From contig JAJLPB010000004.1 in NCBI GenBank assembly GCA_025548565.1, positions 124,001 through 188,000 on the forward strand: DNA of 64,000 nucleotides, read 5' to 3'. The notes below the pieces were generated by a model. The model had not been told where the DNA came from, searched no databases, and saw nothing but the letters and a program-made list of their open reading frames with translations. How positions within the stretch are numbered: position 1 is the first letter of the stretch; every line of letters starts with the position of its first letter. The DNA is from Rugamonas sp. A1-17. Its GTDB lineage: Bacteria > Pseudomonadota > Gammaproteobacteria > Burkholderiales > Burkholderiaceae_D. Below are positions 1-9,500 of this stretch, piece by piece. Position numbers and translations under genes: made by a program.

Positions 1-473
1 CAACCTATCTCGCACTCCATGCGCAAATCGCCGAGGCGGCGCGCGTTGGCCGGCACACCCGGCGTATGGATATCGCCGCGCCACCGCACCATGCTTTTCT
101 TCTTGTTCGTGACCAGGTCGGCCTTGTCGTCGATTGCGGCCTGGATGCGCGGCAGGACAAAGGTGCCATCCGCTGCGACCGGAACGTTTTCCAACGTGTT
201 GTCGCCAGCGATGCGCAGCGTAACGCCCTCCACCGATCCACCCGGCGTTGCGGACACCAGCTTGAATTTCATCGGCGCGGCGGGCGCGTACTTACGGTGC
301 TCCTCGAAAGCATCCACGCCTTTCAGCATGATCTTGTAGGATTTCAGTTCGGGGTTCTTCACGCCCCCCACTTCCACCACTTGCGGCGCCTCGGCATCGG
401 CCGCAGGGACTTCCTGTGCGCAAGCGCCGGCACAAGCCAGCAGCAGGCTTAAACAAAGCAGTTCGTGTTTCAT
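1..473 (-). CDS. Exported protein of unknown function, C-terminus outside window
   Basis: The frame is open from an ATG at 473 to the left edge of the window (157 codons), so the C-terminus is missing. The first ~19 residues (MKHELLCLSLLLACAGACAQ) form a typical signal peptide with probable cleavage after Ala-Cys-Ala. The mature part starts with an acidic Ala/Pro/Glu stretch, then a mixed region that I do not recognise. An AAGGA ribosome-binding sequence overlaps the end of the upstream aldo/keto reductase gene, whose stop lies only 8 bases before this start, so the two are probably co-transcribed. Function unknown; likely periplasmic. Confidence 0.7.
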   Translation of the reverse strand, partial: MKHELLCLSLLLACAGACAQEVPAADAEAPQVVEVGGVKNPELKSYKIMLKGVDAFEEHRKYAPAAPMKFKLVSATPGGSVEGVTLRIAGDNTLENVPVAADGTFVLPRIQAAIDDKADLVTNKKKSMVRWRGDIHTPGVPANARRLGDLRMECEIG

Positions 474-481
474 AGGTCCTT

Positions 482-1321
482 TTAACGCATGTCGAGAGCG
501 CGGCTCCGACGGGGTGGCGGGAATGCGCGATCCAGCGCGGCCATATCTTGCGAGGAGAGTTTGATATCGGCGGCGGCGCGATTGGCACGCACGTGCACAG
601 GATCGGTGGCCTTGGGGATGGCGATCACGCCATCCTGATGTAGCACCCACGCCAGCGCGATCTGCGCGGGGGCGACGCCGTGGGCGTGGGCGACGGCATG
701 CAGGCCCGGATTGTCCAGCAACGCGGCCTGTTCACGGCCGTGCGACTCCAGTGGCGAGTAAGCCATTAGCGGCATGCCCTGCTGGCGGCACCACGGCAGC
801 AGATCGAACTCGATACCGCGCTTGCACAGGTTGTACAGCACCTGGTCGGTGGCGATGGCGCCGCAGCCGACGGCGTCTTGCATGCTTTCGAGGTCGAAGT
901 TGCTGACGCCGTAGTCCTTGATTTTTCCGGCTTTCTTGAGCGCCTCGAAGCCGTCGACGGTTTCGTCCAGCGCGAAGTGGCCCTGCCAGTGCAGCAGATA
1001 GAGATCGAGGCAATCGACCTTCAGCCGGCGCAGGCTGCGCTCGCACGCGGCCTGCGTGCCTTCGAAGCTGGCGTTGTGCGGATAGACTTTGCTGACCAGG
1101 TAGACCTCGTCGCGACGGCCGGCGATCGCCTCGCCCACCACTTCTTCCGCGCCGCCCTCGCCGTACATTTCGGCGGTGTCGATCAGTGTCATGCCGAGGT
1201 CCAGGCCCAGCTGCAAGGCGCGGACTTCGTCGCGCTTGCGGGCGGCTTCCTCGCCCATGTTCCACGTGCCCTGGCCCAGCGCAGGGACGGTCGATCCCGA
1301 AGGGAACTTCACAGTATTCAT
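482..1321 (-). CDS. Aldo/keto reductase
   Basis: This 279-residue protein is a cytoplasmic NADPH-dependent aldo/keto reductase that should reduce aldehydes or ketones to alcohols; the substrate cannot be told from sequence. The family's catalytic tetrad is complete: Asp48, Tyr53 (in DTAEMYGEG), Lys78 and His111 (LLHW). The TIM-barrel landmarks GVSNF and the C-terminal [16 protein letters not shown] phosphate-binding segment are present. An in-frame start 13 codons upstream exists, but the ATG at 1321 (MNTVKFPSG) begins where family members normally begin. It is followed after 8 bases by an exported-protein gene in the same direction. Confidence 0.9.
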   Translation of the reverse strand: MNTVKFPSGSTVPALGQGTWNMGEEAARKRDEVRALQLGLDLGMTLIDTAEMYGEGGAEEVVGEAIAGRRDEVYLVSKVYPHNASFEGTQAACERSLRRLKVDCLDLYLLHWQGHFALDETVDGFEALKKAGKIKDYGVSNFDLESMQDAVGCGAIATDQVLYNLCKRGIEFDLLPWCRQQGMPLMAYSPLESHGREQAALLDNPGLHAVAHAHGVAPAQIALAWVLHQDGVIAIPKATDPVHVRANRAAADIKLSSQDMAALDRAFPPPRRSRALDMR

Positions 1322-1387
1322 CGCGGCGCCCGCCGTTAAAAAAATGTATGGTATCCCCAACGGTGCTTTTTAGGCAAATGTGCGGGC

Positions 1388-1792
1388 TTATTTGAATTCG
1401 AAGCGAACGTCCTTGATGATTTGAACTTTACCCCAGCGGAAGTTACAAACACGCGCGACCTCGATCTGGTCCTTGCTTTCGGGGACGCAGCCGCCGACGA
1501 TGCTGACCGGGTTGCCGCCTTGGCGCGACAAGGGGAATTCGATGGTCGGCCCGTCGAGCAATTTATGCTCCAGTTGCACCGACTCGGCGTAGTCATCGAC
1601 CAAAGCGGCGATCAAGACCTTGTCCGCTTTCAGTGTATACAGGTCATGCTGGAATGCCGCGCCGGGAAGCAGGCACATTTCGAAAACCGTCTTTTCGGCA
1701 GTCTGGGTCTGACACTGTGCTGGTTCGCTGGCGTGGGCGGTTTGGGTCATGCAGGCGGCGATTGCCACGGCGAGGTATTTGATTTTTTTCAT
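1388..1792 (-). CDS. Small exported Cys-containing protein, unknown function
   Basis: The 134-residue product begins with MKKIKYLAVAIAACMTQTAHA, a clear signal peptide with cleavage after AHA. The mature part has four cysteines (27, 40, 102, 116), consistent with two disulfides in the periplasm. The base composition is clearly less GC-rich than the housekeeping genes of the window. It lies directly downstream of the decayed cdiA fragment on the same strand, separated by about 170 bases. I do not recognise the family. It could be part of the CDI island (for example left over from an older cassette) or an unrelated neighbour; the sequence does not decide. Confidence 0.65.
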   Translation of the reverse strand: MKKIKYLAVAIAACMTQTAHASEPAQCQTQTAEKTVFEMCLLPGAAFQHDLYTLKADKVLIAALVDDYAESVQLEHKLLDGPTIEFPLSRQGGNPVSIVGGCVPESKDQIEVARVCNFRWGKVQIIKDVRFEFK

Positions 1793-1964
1793 TTTGGTGT
1801 TTTTTCTTTCTAAAATTTATGTTCCCCGGAGACCCCGGTGCCGCTGGACAGCAAACCCTTGTAGCAGTTTTCGTCGCTCGTGCCGCACGATGGCGCGCGG
1901 CTGATCAGTTCGATCAGTTAAGCGCTCATATCGCACTTCACTCCCGCTAACAGCAATTAGGATC

Positions 1965-3175
1965 TTAAAAAATGCAAGACTGAATCAGCGACAACACGTC
2001 ATGCTTGGTGTAGCCAACGTCGTCGCCGTCGGCCTTGCCGCGCGCCTGGCTGACGGCCAGATCGATCGTGAAGCCATTCGATGTGCCGCCGATGCCAAAG
2101 CCAATGCCGATGCTGCTACTGGAGCTGTTGGTGGTGTGCTGACTGGCCGTGTTGCGCGCCGCCAGCAGGTTCACCTGGTTGCCCACCTGCGTCACGCTGG
2201 CGTTGGTGCCGTCGGTGGCGCTCTTGACCGTGCCGACCGCCGGCTGGAACATCGTGCCTAACGAACCAGACTTCTTGCTGCTGGTCGATGACGCGCCCGT
2301 GCTGCTGTTCTCGGCGCTGACGATGCTCAGGTTGCGCCCGGCGTCGATGGCGATGTCCTTGTCGGCCACCACCGTGCTGCCGCTGATAACCGTGTCGCGC
2401 CCGCTGCTGGCGCTGACGCTGCCGCCGCTGAGCACGCTGCCCACCTGCGTCACCGTATCGCCGTCGCGGGCCTTGGCCTCGTCGCTCTTGCTGTAGCCGA
2501 GCGCGCCGGAGGCGGGGTTGAACGAGAAGCCGCTGCGCTGGTGCTCCTCGTTATAATTTTCACTGTCGGTCTGCTGCGCGCTGGACACCAGCAGGTCGCG
2601 GCCGGCGTTCAGGGTCAGCGCCCCGGTGGCGCTCAGCTCGCTGCCGCGGATGACGATGTCCTTGTCCGACTTCACCGTGACCGAGTCGCCGCTGACGCCG
2701 CTACCCACCACCTTGCTGACGTTGCTGTAGTCGGCCGAGGTGTTGCTGCTCTTCTTGAACATGCTGCTCGATTCGTCATGGTGCGCCAAGTCGCTCAGGT
2801 GGACCTCCTGCACCTGCGTGATGCTGACGTCGCCGCTGGCCGCCAACTGCACCTTGGCGCCGCCGGCCAGGTTGCTGCCGGCAAGCGCCAGGTTGCCCAG
2901 GCCGCTGTCGCCGGCCTTGACGGCCAGGTTGCCGCCGGCCGTCACCGAGGCGCCGACCACGGTCTGGTCCTGATGGATCTCCTTGTCGTACAGCTTGCTG
3001 CCCGGATCGTTCTGCTTGCTGATGTTGACCTCGTTGACCACGGCCGCCAACGTCACATCGCGTCCCGCCACCAGCGTGCCGTTGCCGGTGGCGCCGATGG
3101 CCACCTGCGTGCCGCTCAGCTTGATGCCCTAGCCGGTGCTGACGTCGCTCAGCGCCTTGCCGCTGCCCCAACCTG
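1965..3175 (-). pseudogene. Decayed cdiA fragment (duplicate of the FHA-2 region)
   Basis: Read in one frame, this stretch repeats parts of the large CdiA downstream of that gene. From about 3104 to 2184 it follows CdiA residues ~4220-4530 with only about a dozen substitutions. It then jumps to the NQVNLLAARNT segment (CdiA around 5935), skipping ~180 residues, and after GYT it diverges into KHDVLSLIQSCIF and a stop. At its 5' end SGKALSDVSTG (CdiA near 8440) is fused to the 7411 region, skipping about 1 kb, with a TAG where CdiA has the Gln codon CAG. It starts within ~15 bases of the immunity gene stop. No toxin domain remains. It is best read as the remnant of an older or orphan cdiA end, not a working gene. 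Confidence 0.8.
1998..3131. repeat. Direct repeat of the cdiA FHA-2 coding region
   Basis: DNA from about 2184 to 3131 is nearly identical to 6475-7411 and DNA from about 1998 to 2184 to 5750-5935, in the same orientation. The toxin domain and immunity gene (3188 to ~4580) lie between the two copies. Long direct repeats around a toxin/immunity module are substrates for homologous recombination. Confidence 0.8.
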
Positions 3176-3187
3176 CGAATTCAACTT

Positions 3188-3559
3188 TTATTTGAGATTG
3201 AATCCATAGCGATGAATTATTTCAGCGATCTCTTCCTTACGACTTGGATGTGCTTTAGCATAAGCCAGTAAAGTCTCTCGAGCGGCCATATAAAACGTTG
3301 CACCATCGTAAACCGCCTCTTCTTGATCGAGACCACTTACGTCTTTATCAGCCCAAACTCTGAACTGGTCGCCACTTGGGACGCCTGTCATCCATTCAAT
3401 TTCCCAACCAGGATCGCCACCAAACCCACGTTCATTTCCAAGTATCCTTTTAAGGAAATGATCTACTGGGCGGTTATCATACGGTGCAATGATCCACATA
3501 CATACCATATAGAGCAAATGGTTTTCAGTTGCGACATCATCTAGCCTTCCCCATTCCAT
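3188..3559 (-). CDS. Candidate CDI immunity protein
   Basis: A 123-residue acidic cytoplasmic protein without signal peptide, starting one base after the cdiA stop (TGA-A-ATG). Small genes at exactly this place in cdiBAI loci encode the cognate immunity protein that binds and neutralises the CdiA C-terminal toxin; that assignment here rests on position, size and composition. It shares the low GC content of the toxin-encoding end of cdiA, as expected if both arrived together. The sequence (MEWGRLDDVATENHLLYM..., C-terminal ...EEIAEIIHRYGFNLK) matches no immunity family that I can name. The ATG at 3559 is preferred because of the coupling to cdiA. Confidence 0.72.
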   Translation of the reverse strand: MEWGRLDDVATENHLLYMVCMWIIAPYDNRPVDHFLKRILGNERGFGGDPGWEIEWMTGVPSGDQFRVWADKDVSGLDQEEAVYDGATFYMAARETLLAYAKAHPSRKEEIAEIIHRYGFNLK

Positions 3560-3560
3560 T

Positions 3561-6500
3561 TCAGCCCCCCTTTCCTATTGGATATGCAGTTCTTACTGTC
3601 GCAGGCGCTCCTGCAGTGACTTTAATATTGACGTTAAATTTCATTCCATTAATGGTGACCTTCTGCACAACTTCTCCTGTTATTTGATAATTCATAAGAG
3701 CCTTATTTGCCGCCGCTGAGGTCATCGCAGGCATATCTGGATACATCTTCGGATCAAACAGTGTTTTCTCTGCGCTTTTCTTTGCTTTTGGAAGCTGGTA
3801 CTCTACCTCATATATCCCAGGCGCAACCTCGGTTCTAGAAATTTCTGTACCACCCGCATCATTCAATGCCGTCTTAAAACTCTCCATATCATGCCCACCG
3901 GAGATTTGCTTTCCTGAAACTGTTGCATCAATTAAATGTTTCTCCAAATCAGGGCGAGGCACAAATTGTCCTGCAAAGTCGGCATCAGGTAAAAGTGCAT
4001 CTGGGGTTCCTTTATTGCTGGCAGGAGATTCCGTCGGCTGAGTAACAGTAGTTTTCGTTGGCAGCTTTAAGGTTCGCAACCCATTGATCGTTGCCTGCGT
4101 GACCAGTGGAATGACTGTACTGGCCGCCATCAATATGCCGACCCTTGCCTTCTGATTAGCTAACGCGTCCTTAACCAGGACATCACAAGAGGCGGAGGTC
4201 AGGCCAACACAATGGCTTAATCTGAATTTGGCGACCTCAGCAGCTTGCTGTACATCAGTTCCGAACAAGGAAGCTGCACCGTTTACAGACTGATATGACA
4301 ACACGTTATTCTGTCTTCCTGCAAAGATCGTGAAATCTGCTCCAACCAAATCACGACCTAATTCACTGGAAGTTGCCGCTTGCCCTTCAAGGCTTGATAC
4401 GCAGGCGACGTTACCCGTAAATACACAAGATTGTATTTGCGCGATATTTTTATTCGACAACGCCAAGTATTTATCGCGAATACTGACGTATTCAGCATCA
4501 GTACAACCTGTCGCTTTCTTATCACATTGATCAAACTCCTTCCTCATAGCAGCAGCCTGCTCATGTTTGAGAAAATTGTTTTCTACCTGATTGTAGCCAC
4601 TGACGAGACCCGCATCACCAGCCAATGCCGCCGCCCCGGAACTAGCGGCAGCGATTACCAGTTTTCGGACATCATCCGGCAGCCCAATATCACCAATCAA
4701 CTCGTTAATCTTGGGCGCCGTTAGCGCGCTTATTCCTGCGCCAAGTGCCCCACCCGTACCTCCGGCTACCGCGCCAATCGCAGCATGGGCTGCGACCCTG
4801 TATTCACCTCCCTCAGACCATTTTTCCGCTGTTAGCTCGTCGCCGCGCGCCAATGCCTCATCTCGTTGTGCGTCGGCGAAGTCACCCACTTTTTTTGCAG
4901 CGGCCTGACCAAAAGCGGTAGTGATCGCTACTTGAGCGTCGACATCCTTCTGTAATTGCTTGGCATCCCAGCCCTTGGTCAAGGACCCGGCCTTGGCCGC
5001 CGCCGATTCCGTCGTCACGTCACGGTCCACGTCGGCAACGACCGTCGAAGCGTCCTTGCCCGTCGCCAGTTGTTTGGCCTGGTCGGTAATCGCGATCAGG
5101 CCGCCGCTGATGCCGCTTGCGGTCGTGCTGCCCTGGTCGCCACTAGCCGACCCGAAGCCCGCGCCGCCGCCGGGCTTGCCATCGGCAGCAGCGGCCGTCT
5201 TCTGCTCCTCAGTCCAGTTTTTGGAGACATTCTCAGGCACCTTGCTCTGATCTCCCATCTTCCCGCTGATCGATCCGGACAACGCGAAGCCGCCCGCGTC
5301 GTAGTGGTCCTTGTTCTGCAGGTCGCTCGACGTCAGGCTGCCGGTCATCAGCACATTGCTGCCCTGGTCGATGGCCTTCTGGCTGCTGCTCAGCAGGCCG
5401 CCCTTCAGGTCGGTGTTGCCATTCACCGCAACCTGGAAGCCGCCGTCGCCGGCCTTGATGCCGCTCTGCTCCAGCACCGACAGGAAGTCGCCGTCCACAT
5501 GCGACTTGCCGATGCTGCCGCCCACCGTGCTGGCACCGTAGCAGAACGGCGGGATGCACAGGCTGGCGTTCAGGCCGGCGCTGCTTTGCTTGCTGTTGTA
5601 CTTGCTGCTGTCCTGCAGGCTTTCGATGTTCAGGTTGCCGCCAATGTCGGCCACCACGGTTGGCGCCGCGATCACACCGCCCTTGAGCGTGGTGTCGCCG
5701 CCGCTGTGCACATTGACCTGGCTGCCGGCCGTGACGTGGCTGTTGGTGTAGCCAACGTCGTCGCCGTCGGCCTTGCCGCGCGCCTGGCTGACGGCCAGGT
5801 CGATCGTGAAGCCGTTCGACGTGCCGCCGATACCGAAGCCGATGCCGATGCTGCTGCTACTGGAGCTGTTGGTGCTGTGCTGGCTGGCCGTGTTGCGCGC
5901 CGCCAGCAGGTTCACCTGGTTGTCCGCCGACAGGCTGACGTCCTGGCCTGCCTTGATATCGCTGCCGATCGCCGTCAGGTTGCTGTCCTTGCCGGCGCCG
6001 GTCGCGCGGATGGTCACGTCGCCGCCGGCCGTGATGGTGGAACCCACCGCCGTCTCGCTGGTATGCACCACCGTGCTGTCGCTCTTCTGGTTGCCCAGGC
6101 TGATGCTGACCTTGATGCCGGTCTTCGTGACGGTGTCGTAGGCCTTGTACGCATCGACCAGGCTGCCCGCCGTGTTCAACGCCGCCAGCGCCTGCATGCG
6201 GCTGTCGCTGGTGTTCTTGGCCGCGTTGACCATGCTGTTCGCGCTCTTCAACGCATCCACCAACGGCACGTTGACGCTGCCGCCGATGGCGGTCTTGCTG
6301 TAGCTCGTATGGTCGCTGCTGTTGGCGCTGTTCATGGCCGCGTTGATCAGCACGTCCTTGGCAGTGATGTCGATGTCGCCCTGGGGCGCCTTCACCTCGC
6401 TGGCGGTCTGCGTGTAATGCTCGCCCGCCTTCAGGCTGACGTCGCCGCCCAGGCTGGCGATCTGGCTGCCCACCTGCGTCACGCTGGCGTTGGTGCCGTC

Positions 6501-9500
6501 GGTGGCGCTCTTGACCGTGCCGACCGCCGGCTGGAACGTCGTGCCTATCGAACCAGACTTCTTGCTGCTGGTCGATGACGCGCCCGTGCTGCTGTTCTCG
6601 GCGCTGACGATGCTCAGGTTGCGCCCGGCGTCGATGGCGATGTCCTTGTCGGCCACCACCGTGCTGCCGCTGATAACCGTGTCGCGCCCGCTGCTGGTGC
6701 TGACGCTGCCGCCACTCAGCACGCTGCCCACCTGCGTCACCGTATCGCCGTTGCGGGCCTTGGCCTCGTCGCTCTTGCTGTAGCCGAGCGCGCCGGAGGC
6801 GGGGTTGAACGAGAAGCCGCTGCGCTGGTGCTCCTCGCTATGATTTTCACTGTCGGTCTGCTGCGCGCTGGACACCAGCAGGTCGCGGCCGGCGTTCAGG
6901 GTCAGCGCCCCGGTGGCGCTCAGCTCGCTGCCGCGGATGACGATGTCCTTGTCCGACTTCACCGTGACCGAGTCGCCGCTGACGCCGCTACCCACCACCT
7001 TGCTGACGTTGCTGTAGTCGGCCGAGGTGTTGCTGCTCTTCTTGAACATGCTGCTCGATTCGTCATGGTGCGCCAAGTCGCTCAGGTGGACCTCCTGCAC
7101 CTGCGTGATGTTGACGTCGCCGCTGGCCGCCAGCTGCACCTTGCCGCCGCCGGCCAGGTTGCTGCCGGCAAGCGCCAGGTTGCCCAGGCCGCTGTCGCCG
7201 GCCTTGACGGCCAGGTTGCCGCCGGCCGTCACCGAGGCGCCGACCACGGTCTGGTCCTGGCGGACCTCCTTGTCGTACAGCTTGCTGCCCGGATCGTTCT
7301 GCTTGCTGATGTTGACTTCGTTGACGACGGCCGCCAACGTCACGTCGCGCCCCGCCACCAGCGTGCCGTTGCCGGTCGCGCCGATGGCCACCTGCGTGCC
7401 GCTCAGCTTGATGTCCTGGCCGGCCACCAGCTTCAGGTCGCCGCTGCTGGCGACCTGGCCGGTCTTGTAGGTGGTGGTGCTGTCTTTCTCCGTGAAGCCC
7501 GCCACTTGCGAGGCGTAGGTGCTGCCGGTCTGCAGCGCGTTGAAGCTGGCGTCGCGGCCCGCGCCGATGGCGACGCTGGCGCCGGCGATGCCGCCGCCGG
7601 TGTCGGTCACGTCGCGCCCGGCCTTGATCGTCAGCGCGCCGCCGGCCGCGATGCCGGCCTGGTTGGACAGCGTGGTGTAGCTGCCGCTGGTGTTGACGCT
7701 GGCGTATTCCTGCTTGACCGTCAGCGACTGGTTGATCACGTCGCGTCCGGCCTGCAGGTCCATGGCGCCGCCCTTGACGGTCCCGCCCTGGTTGACGATG
7801 TCCTGTCCGGCCACCAGCACCGTGCGGCCGTTGGCGCCGTCGATCAGGCCGCCACGGTTGACGATGTTGTCGGTAGTGCGGATGTCGACGCCGTCGCCGG
7901 TCACCAGCGCGCCGCTGGCCTTGACCGCACCGGCGCCCGCGTGCGCCAGGTAGACCTTGGGCACCAGCACGTTTTCCACCGTGCCGTCCGGCAGGCTGAC
8001 GGTTTCCGTTTCCATCCAGACGATGTCGCTGGTCAGGTGACTGACCTGGTCGGCGCTCAGCGCGATGCCGGGCCGCAGGCCGTATTGCTGCGCGACGCTG
8101 ATGCCGCTGGTCAGCAGCTCCTTGTAACGGCTGTCGTCGCTCTGGCCGCCCGTCGGCGCGCGGCCGGTCAGTTCGATCAGTTGGTCGCGCACCAGGCGCT
8201 GTTCGTAGAAGCCGTCGCCGAGGCGCTTTTGCGTCACGGCCGGATCGGTGTCGAGCGCTTTGAGCAGATAGTCGCTGCTGATCCAGTCGCCGTGGTTGGC
8301 GAACTGCGGACGGGTTTCGAACACATAGCTGCCGTTGGCGTTCGGGTTCAGCAGCGACAGGCCGTTCGGCGCCACCTTGACCACCGCGCCACTGTCGGCC
8401 GCATTCAGCGCCAGGCTGGCGCCGTGGCCGGTGCTGACGTCGCCCAGCGCCTTGCCGCTGGCGCCGCTGCCCTGCGCTGCGCCGCTGGTCGTGGCCGTGC
8501 TGGTCTTGCCGCTGACGTTGACTTTATCCAGCTCGCGGGCGCCGTTGTAGATCGCGCTGGCTCCGGCGTCCAGCCGTGCGCGCGCCTGGTTGCCGATGCC
8601 GCTGCCGGCCGCCTGCCCGGCCTCCGCCGCCTGGTTGGCGAGGCCGCTGTCCCCGGCCAGCCCTCCCAGCGCCGCGTTGTTGTCGGCGCCGCTGCCGCCG
8701 GCTTGGTTGGCGCGCGCGGCCTGGTTGGCGATACCGCTGCCGCCGGCCGCGCCGGCGCCGGCTGCGTTGTTGCCAATGCCGCTGCCGCCTGCCACGTGGG
8801 CGCCGCCGGCGTTGTTGCCGATGCCGCTGCCGCCGGCCGTGCCGGCGCCGCTGGCGTTGTTGCCGATGCCGCTGCCACCGACGTGCCCGCCGGCGCTGCC
8901 GCCGCTGGCGCCGTTGCCGGTGGCGTGGCTGGCCGCGCTGGCGCTGTTATTGCCGGTCGGTAGTACGGTGACGCTGTCGCGGATATTGCCGACCGTGCCG
9001 GCCGTGACGTCGACATTGCTGAAGCTGCGCCCGGCGATCGAGACGCCCTTGCCGCCGGAGATCACGCCGGCGGCGGAGCCGATGATTTCGCTCTGCGACG
9101 GCATGGTATAGGCAACGACTTCACCGTCGTCGGTTTTCCAGGTGCCGTCGAAGGTATGGTTGCGGTACAGCGTCGCGCCCTGGTTGGTAATGGCCGCGCC
9201 GCCGTCGATGGCGAGCGCGCCGGTGGCCATGATCTGGCCATACTGGTTGGTCAGCGCCTGGCCGACGGTCAGGTGCATATTGCCGCCGGAAAGGATCTGC
9301 GCCTCAGCGCCGGAGCCTGGCGCGATCTGGTCTTCCACCGCCGTGTGGTGGGCCAGGCGGGACTGCTCCAGCTTGCCGGACTGGGGCGCCACCGCGCGCG
9401 CCGACACGCGGATGATCTCCGTGGTCGGATCGTTATAGTCAGGCTGCGTCTCGAAGCGTACGCAGTTGGTCGAACAATTGCCGTACTGGCTGGAGAACGC

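Noticed and set aside
3134..3187. Intact orphan cdiA-CT gene with its own start after the immunity gene
   Set aside because: A TAG interrupts the frame at the junction, internal segments are missing and there is no toxin domain at the end.
8564..8878. Short regular repeats considered as a CRISPR array
   Set aside because: Units are contiguous 45-bp in-frame codon repeats without spacers and lie within cdiA.
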